Assembly (NCBI GenBank): GCA_964384025.1 | Contig: CAYLJJ010000013.1 | Span: forward strand, 26,414-90,413 | Direction of reading: 5' to 3' | From: CAYLJJ01 sp964384025 | Lineage (GTDB): Bacteria; Myxococcota_A; Bradymonadia; UBA7976; UBA1532 | Length of the DNA: 64,000 nt | Shown here: piece by piece, positions 61,701 to 64,000 of the stretch | Layout of the letters: the number at the start of each line of letters is the position of its first letter | Position numbering within the stretch: the stretch's first letter is position 1 | The notes under the pieces: generated by a model | The model's database searches: none | Seen by the model: the letters and a program-made list of their open reading frames with translations, nothing else | What the model was told of the DNA's origin: nothing | Made by a program: the position numbers and the translations under genes

Positions 61701-63752
61701 ACCGGCAGGAACGTAGTTGGCCTCGTATCGGTAGTTCTCGCCAGCGCCAATTCGAAGTCCCTGCATGTGCGGAAAATCGCGAATATCGCCGTCCCCCGCC
61801 GGGCCACGGCCGCCGATTGTCAACCGGTCGAGATGGACAACATTCGGTGTCTCATTGCGGATGATAAATGAACCGCGGATCGCTTCACCGACCTCGGCGT
61901 TGATGGGCAGGTTCAGCGATGTTGTAAGAACTAACTCACCTGGATTGATGCAACGCCCACCTTCACAGATTTGACCTGCTGCACAATTGCCACAAGTTCG
62001 GTCGGGGCAGTTACTTGGACCACAGATTGCTCCATTGCACGCGAGAACGCAGTCAACAATGCACCGACCCTCGGCTGTGCACAATTCGTCGTCGGCACAC
62101 CGCCCACAGCTGCTCCCAAATCCATCCAGCCCACATACACGCAGACCACAGTTGTCACCAACGGCCACGACGAACGGAAGCCCGTCGCCGAAGCTGCGTC
62201 CAGCCGCATCATGTGGTAGCCAGGATGCTGTGTGTAGGCCTGGCTCATTGGGTATCTGGATTTCTATCGATACATCGGCTTCTTGCCCTGGAGCAAGATT
62301 GGGCAGGTCTTGGATCGCAACCCCAAGGGCGGTGCTGTCGTTGGAGCGAACCAGTTGGTAGTTGTTGCCCCAGCGAGCGTTTCCCGTGTTTCGTACTCGC
62401 CAAGTCTTTCGAAGAACCTGGCTTGGTGCGGCCGACGCGCCCTGGGGATAGGTAACGTGACGAACGAGCAGAAGGTCATCGCCATCAGGTTGCAGAGCCG
62501 CTGCATTCTTGACCACCCGGATGTTTCCGCGAGGTGAGTCTTGATGATTCCCGGCAGAATCATAGACGTCCCAGCCGATCAGTACCTCGGTTCCATCGGG
62601 AATGCTGCTGAAGTCCAATGTAACCGCGTAGGGCGGGGTCGAGTCGCGCGCCCAATCGAACGTCTGCCAGTTGTCGGTCGACCAGGTCACATTCACGAAG
62701 TCGATGTCGCTGCAGTCGTCGAAAGCGGTTCCTTCGATCAGCGCCGAGTTGCCGACGACATCACCAGAGGAAGGCGACAGAACGTATCCATCAGGAGCGC
62801 GGTCATCCCATCGAACGTATTCGACGACCTCGAATGTCGTCGCTCCGAAGGGCACTTGGTCGTAGGCGGCGGCTGCATCAGCGAAATACTGAATGAGATC
62901 GTAGATATTCAGCAGACTGCTTAGCCAGCCGAACACGGTGAGAATGCGATCCGCCGACCGCATTGATTGGGCTACGCCAAAGCTGCGGAGGGCATTAACC
63001 AGCGCAGCCTTCACCGATCGTAGCGAAGCGATGAGGTCGGTCATCGCGACGATGTAGTCGATACGACGCGCACCGGGATCAGCCAACAGGCGTGTGAGGC
63101 TGATGACCGTCGCCGAAGTGTCTGCACCAACCGCATCGAGAGTCGCGCTCAGGATTGCCAGCGGCGCGGTCACAGGGTTCCAGCCCACGACCGCACCGGC
63201 GATAGGCGTTCCAAAGAAACCTACCGAGATCATGTCGATCGTGGTGACCGCCATCACGGCGGTCGTGTCGGCACCGACGCCGGCCTCTTCATTCAGGAAC
63301 CCAACATGGCACAGCGCGAACCGGTCACCGGTCCTCAGGCGGACGTCATCAAAGACCAGAGTCTGGCGCGGTGCAATGAGCGCAGTGAGCGGAAACGAGT
63401 CCTCGGGAATATTGGTGATGTTGTCCCAGTCAACAAGAGGGGGAAAGCACCTGTCACCGACGATCGGATAAGGGTACGACTGACGAAGGTGATACCAAGC
63501 TCCGAGGATGTTGGTGAGTCTGATGCGAAACGAAGTCACCTCAGGTGTTGAGAGATGGAGATTAACCTCAGCTGTACCGACGATCGCTCCATCCATCGAC
63601 TCAATTTGCATACGCCGATTGGTGCACTGAGCCTGCGCTGATACAGCGGTAACGGAGATTAATGCGATGATCAGGAGCGATAGCCAAACCCCTGCCCGCG
63701 AAGGGAATACTTGCTGCTTACAAATATCTGAAATCCTACCTATCACAACCAC
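55710..63752 (-). CDS. 2680-residue secreted Cys-rich protein with MYXO-CTERM-like tail
   Basis: Starts at GTG 63752 with GGAG upstream. A signal peptide at about 21-42 (LSLLIIALISVTAVSAQAQ) precedes a helical domain, an Ig-like segment, and an NBR1-type Ig domain at about 430-530 (KTWRVRNTGNARWGNNY, LAPGQEADVSIEI). Several beta-sandwich domains and a WD/propeller-like middle follow. The last 800 residues are Cys-rich: CDDGDLCNGAEACD-type units and five EGF-like GCACYGNGTCDEGLLC units. The C-terminus DDGCCMRPGGSWGNAW, a hydrophobic stretch and RRRREC matches the MYXO-CTERM arrangement. Base and codon use differ from genes left of 49 kb. The numerous plus-strand frames here are antisense shadows. 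Confidence 0.85.
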   Translation of the reverse strand: MVVIGRISDICKQQVFPSRAGVWLSLLIIALISVTAVSAQAQCTNRRMQIESMDGAIVGTAEVNLHLSTPEVTSFRIRLTNILGAWYHLRQSYPYPIVGDRCFPPLVDWDNITNIPEDSFPLTALIAPRQTLVFDDVRLRTGDRFALCHVGFLNEEAGVGADTTAVMAVTTIDMISVGFFGTPIAGAVVGWNPVTAPLAILSATLDAVGADTSATVISLTRLLADPGARRIDYIVAMTDLIASLRSVKAALVNALRSFGVAQSMRSADRILTVFGWLSSLLNIYDLIQYFADAAAAYDQVPFGATTFEVVEYVRWDDRAPDGYVLSPSSGDVVGNSALIEGTAFDDCSDIDFVNVTWSTDNWQTFDWARDSTPPYAVTLDFSSIPDGTEVLIGWDVYDSAGNHQDSPRGNIRVVKNAAALQPDGDDLLLVRHVTYPQGASAAPSQVLRKTWRVRNTGNARWGNNYQLVRSNDSTALGVAIQDLPNLAPGQEADVSIEIQIPNEPGLHTASWLPHDAAGRSFGDGLPFVVAVGDNCGLRVCGLDGFGSSCGRCADDELCTAEGRCIVDCVLACNGAICGPSNCPDRTCGNCAAGQICEGGRCINPGELVLTTSLNLPINAEVGEAIRGSFIIRNETPNVVHLDRLTIGGRGPAGDGDIRDFPHMQGLRIGAGENYRYEANYVPAGSGSHRFFVAYQYNGDWLEPSVQPGVVRERLVDVVRPEAAEWLVETFCVANAGGCDRQFERGDSVGGHIEITSLNNVQTTVEFVYVNADTNQIIRTHSMNMQPINDRVVFNEPRRSLPADGRYELGINVTNGEGRRPYGPVVSFTYGDAQYHEGMPYKGPERPNVCIFHGGRCYHIVSEALYRHLYPNDPGFDLLIDIPQVEYDRIEASAPCAFGEAYSGAVLGCILHDPLLLGDADHFVVVNGFARRMSEPSARNCFDPERIFTSRGVASALDGDDRRVFQFSDSSDEPYYCDPSVGSQTIACGACSRREERCDRNICQIVWSACESECRVDEICEAGRCEPAFQLIPGQITAPADDAFISNDGFDVHWSLGSANDGTRVRTGLLCRVNGGPWEVEHGYGDAVSSRLPDYNPGTRIECKVRTRVNADSEWVDSPVVQWIANSDAAQMHIVRIDFEEDPNRDGCDTLRFEALVRNEGNADGSWIAGIWLHRAGGSPEDPDAFEWDRTYRASADAGDETILNMFVVPPWPIQLDGETELTVRLADEDRGFGAPVEFTVPVPSRDNAVVTITRFIVYGLDNGSDAPVGLIAGHSFELSAAVHDDYQVANVVVDWRVAGGPWLPIDLDKDLRGCATSFSAQGAIDVPAGLANGTMAEVRLRATDLANNEIQQVINAQVSVPIEPVVRFATPTGGEQFIRYFAGKGDCVPTRFFVSSSIPIRSLSVGLGVDDGRGIRVSQQTINPIPEDGWVEHCVRASALGDRLRVIVRVYDDNRDEHFFASEPFGVEPHPPEAPWSELQVEETQLSLPWSDGGYRPEIAYKGLHVENGRIIVYREDIERLDAHDDNDRLSITKLEFSLDELQLMGSTPLLVDAPRVDVQGFSNRLDWNSIADEFDAVFLHYDDPDCRDDCDRTIRYRKLTGSQVGPISVVDRIRNAWSLTHAGFLADGTARLLAINSRVADESRGILYRLESGNWSRLRDYPFTFRSFHRWNDEIWTIRPDGDVDAGTLTINQRVLDPRTGEVVRTVPILELPFSATTALTTSEDIPNGVLRFHLRDWQTDLFWLGYHGENGWTVSEGQAPPDIWRGRSIQSWDRGSLMEGGPWLMYQVIPERMDREYVLVPFNDGEPVDFERAFHDLDDSRLRARPNRRLLLARWVEWNFEHRLSFEQTLQNEGCYDADPCTTDGWNPDLGQCVFEPLECEQDGNLCNGVEACNPTTGQCEAQAVECDDGDLCNGAEACDLNTGECVSGEPAEIDDRIACTTDACDSATGEVTHEVDDERCVASACNTAQCVPDDPNALTTGCIEVPRVIEDDGLACTVGVCDPETRRVHHEPVNACVIGGACIAVGAVNPNNPCEICDPSAPGRWSAASGETPCDDGRFCTVDDHCSNRTCNGAARGCDGVLQDPACQRVSCVEAADECQVDALVDGAPCGNGDLCDGRETCRGGRCVAGEAPPLESENPCIAFECDAILGVQAVEVDGACDADSDPCTVDDACVAGECIAGDPMDCSSLDGDCIRGRCDVEGDEPACVAEPIADDNACDDGEACSRDDRCLDGACHGDAFECTPAGVCEDARSAQCDGDGGCTYDALVDDTPCPGGACAAGRCAVDGDECQAALALNAGERLVLELTHATPSVAEAACFDDEPSPDIWLQFGISPGAAYTVHIRLIDSTGLAVGVTDACSADAPCLDNTRVGAGEAVSVGPFRVEADATRLVTLHALCCGASQAEVWLEVQSDEEPCPEGTEGCACRVGDACDFDLICQNARCSPPGCPEGAEGCACRLDGGCDDQLVCQDDVCGELICLLGTAGCVCRSDESCDDDLVCQEDRCVAAPNCDDGTIGCACYGNGTCDEGLLCKNALCVEPPPCFDGSQDCPCYGNGTCDNGLRCVADQCELCPVGEEGCGCYGNGTCNKRLDCVEQRCEPAIPPIDMGIPDAAMPDAALVDLAVARDAETPADWSTTGSGSGDDGCCMRPGGSWGNAWWALGTLGLLALRRRRREC

Positions 63753-63969
63753 TCCATCGGCCGTCCTCGGTCGGCTTATTTCGTTTCTTCACTTCAGGCT
63801 CTGAAGGCGAGCCGTCTGTGATACCCAGGATCGTCGCCTTGTAGTCAAGGGCAAGGTTTTGGGCCGCAAGGTCCTCGAAGAGGTTGCAGGCATCGTCGCT
63901 CCCTTTCGAGAGTTTGCAGGTCAAAAGCTTCCGGCGCCCGGATACACCCACTCGTTCCGTTTCCGCCAA
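63736..63969 (-). CDS. Possible small protein upstream of the giant gene
   Basis: A 77-codon frame from a TTG at 63969, closed upstream by a stop, with no good ribosome site. It ends 17 bp inside the giant gene's start (SEPEVKKRNKPTEDGRWSGC at the C-terminus). One Cys pair (LLTCKLSKGSDDAC) and a plausible fold are all that supports it. It may be only leader sequence. Confidence 0.25.
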   Translation of the reverse strand: MAETERVGVSGRRKLLTCKLSKGSDDACNLFEDLAAQNLALDYKATILGITDGSPSEPEVKKRNKPTEDGRWSGCDR

Positions 63970-64000
63970 TCCGCAGCAATACTAAGTACCTAAAGCACCT

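Noticed and set aside
55655..63471. Many long plus- and minus-strand alternate frames within the giant gene
   Set aside because: They are antisense or out-of-frame shadows of the 2680-residue frame and are Arg/Ala/Ser-rich without domains.

Overview
The window looks like chromosomal DNA from a member of the Myxococcota (or a close deltaproteobacterial relative). The evidence is the high GC content, the many Hanks-type kinases and pseudokinases, FHA/TPR and DUF4388 proteins, lipoproteins with Asp/Gly/Ala-rich linkers, and two Cys-rich secreted proteins that end in MYXO-CTERM-like sorting tails. It is a draft scaffold: there is a 100-N gap at 52097-52196 and a 10-N gap at 52651-52660.

Layout. 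1-7638: a partial lipoprotein gene, glycerol kinase, and a plus-strand run of glycosyltransferase, acyl carrier protein, SDR reductase, AMP-dependent ligase, DUF547 protein and a polytopic membrane protein. 7710-12014: a pseudo-receiver/DUF4388/J-domain protein overlapping an FHA-TM-TPR protein, then a convergent response regulator. 12135-18905: a tight operon of S41 protease, M16 peptidase, FliI/SctN-type ATPase and catalytically dead M16 partner. 19064-25398: peroxiredoxin-glutaredoxin, a histidine kinase operon, a MYXO-CTERM-like protein and a pseudokinase.

25399-30883 is the most unusual part. It contains a kinase-FGE fusion whose C-terminus resembles the variable region of a diversity-generating retroelement (DGR) target, a truncated DGR-type reverse transcriptase, and a truncated GYF-FGE target on the opposite strand. 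A 238-bp inverted repeat (3 mismatches by my count) lies inside the two FGE genes, and a 109-bp direct repeat (7 mismatches) brackets the whole block. I read it as a rearranged DGR cassette, possibly with an invertible segment. I found no template repeat in the window.

31050-32288: a DUF7873 gene followed by tRNA-like fragments and one tRNA-Gly with an odd extra base. 32288-40435: a minus-strand operon of pseudokinase-FGE, STAND/AAA ATPase with helical repeats, secreted DUF2381-like protein and active Ser/Thr kinase. 40601-50431: a small unknown protein, an AT-rich zinc-finger/ParA gene, an AmrB/MEMO homologue, a minus-strand operon of beta-propeller, small secreted, lamin-tail and ComEC-like hydrolase proteins, a glycosyltransferase and a methyltransferase. 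50780-63752: two convergent genes for very large Cys-rich exported proteins (kelch-repeat lipoprotein; 2680-residue MYXO-CTERM-like protein).

The themes are cell-surface display, phospho-signalling built on FGE/kinase fusions, and envelope proteolysis.
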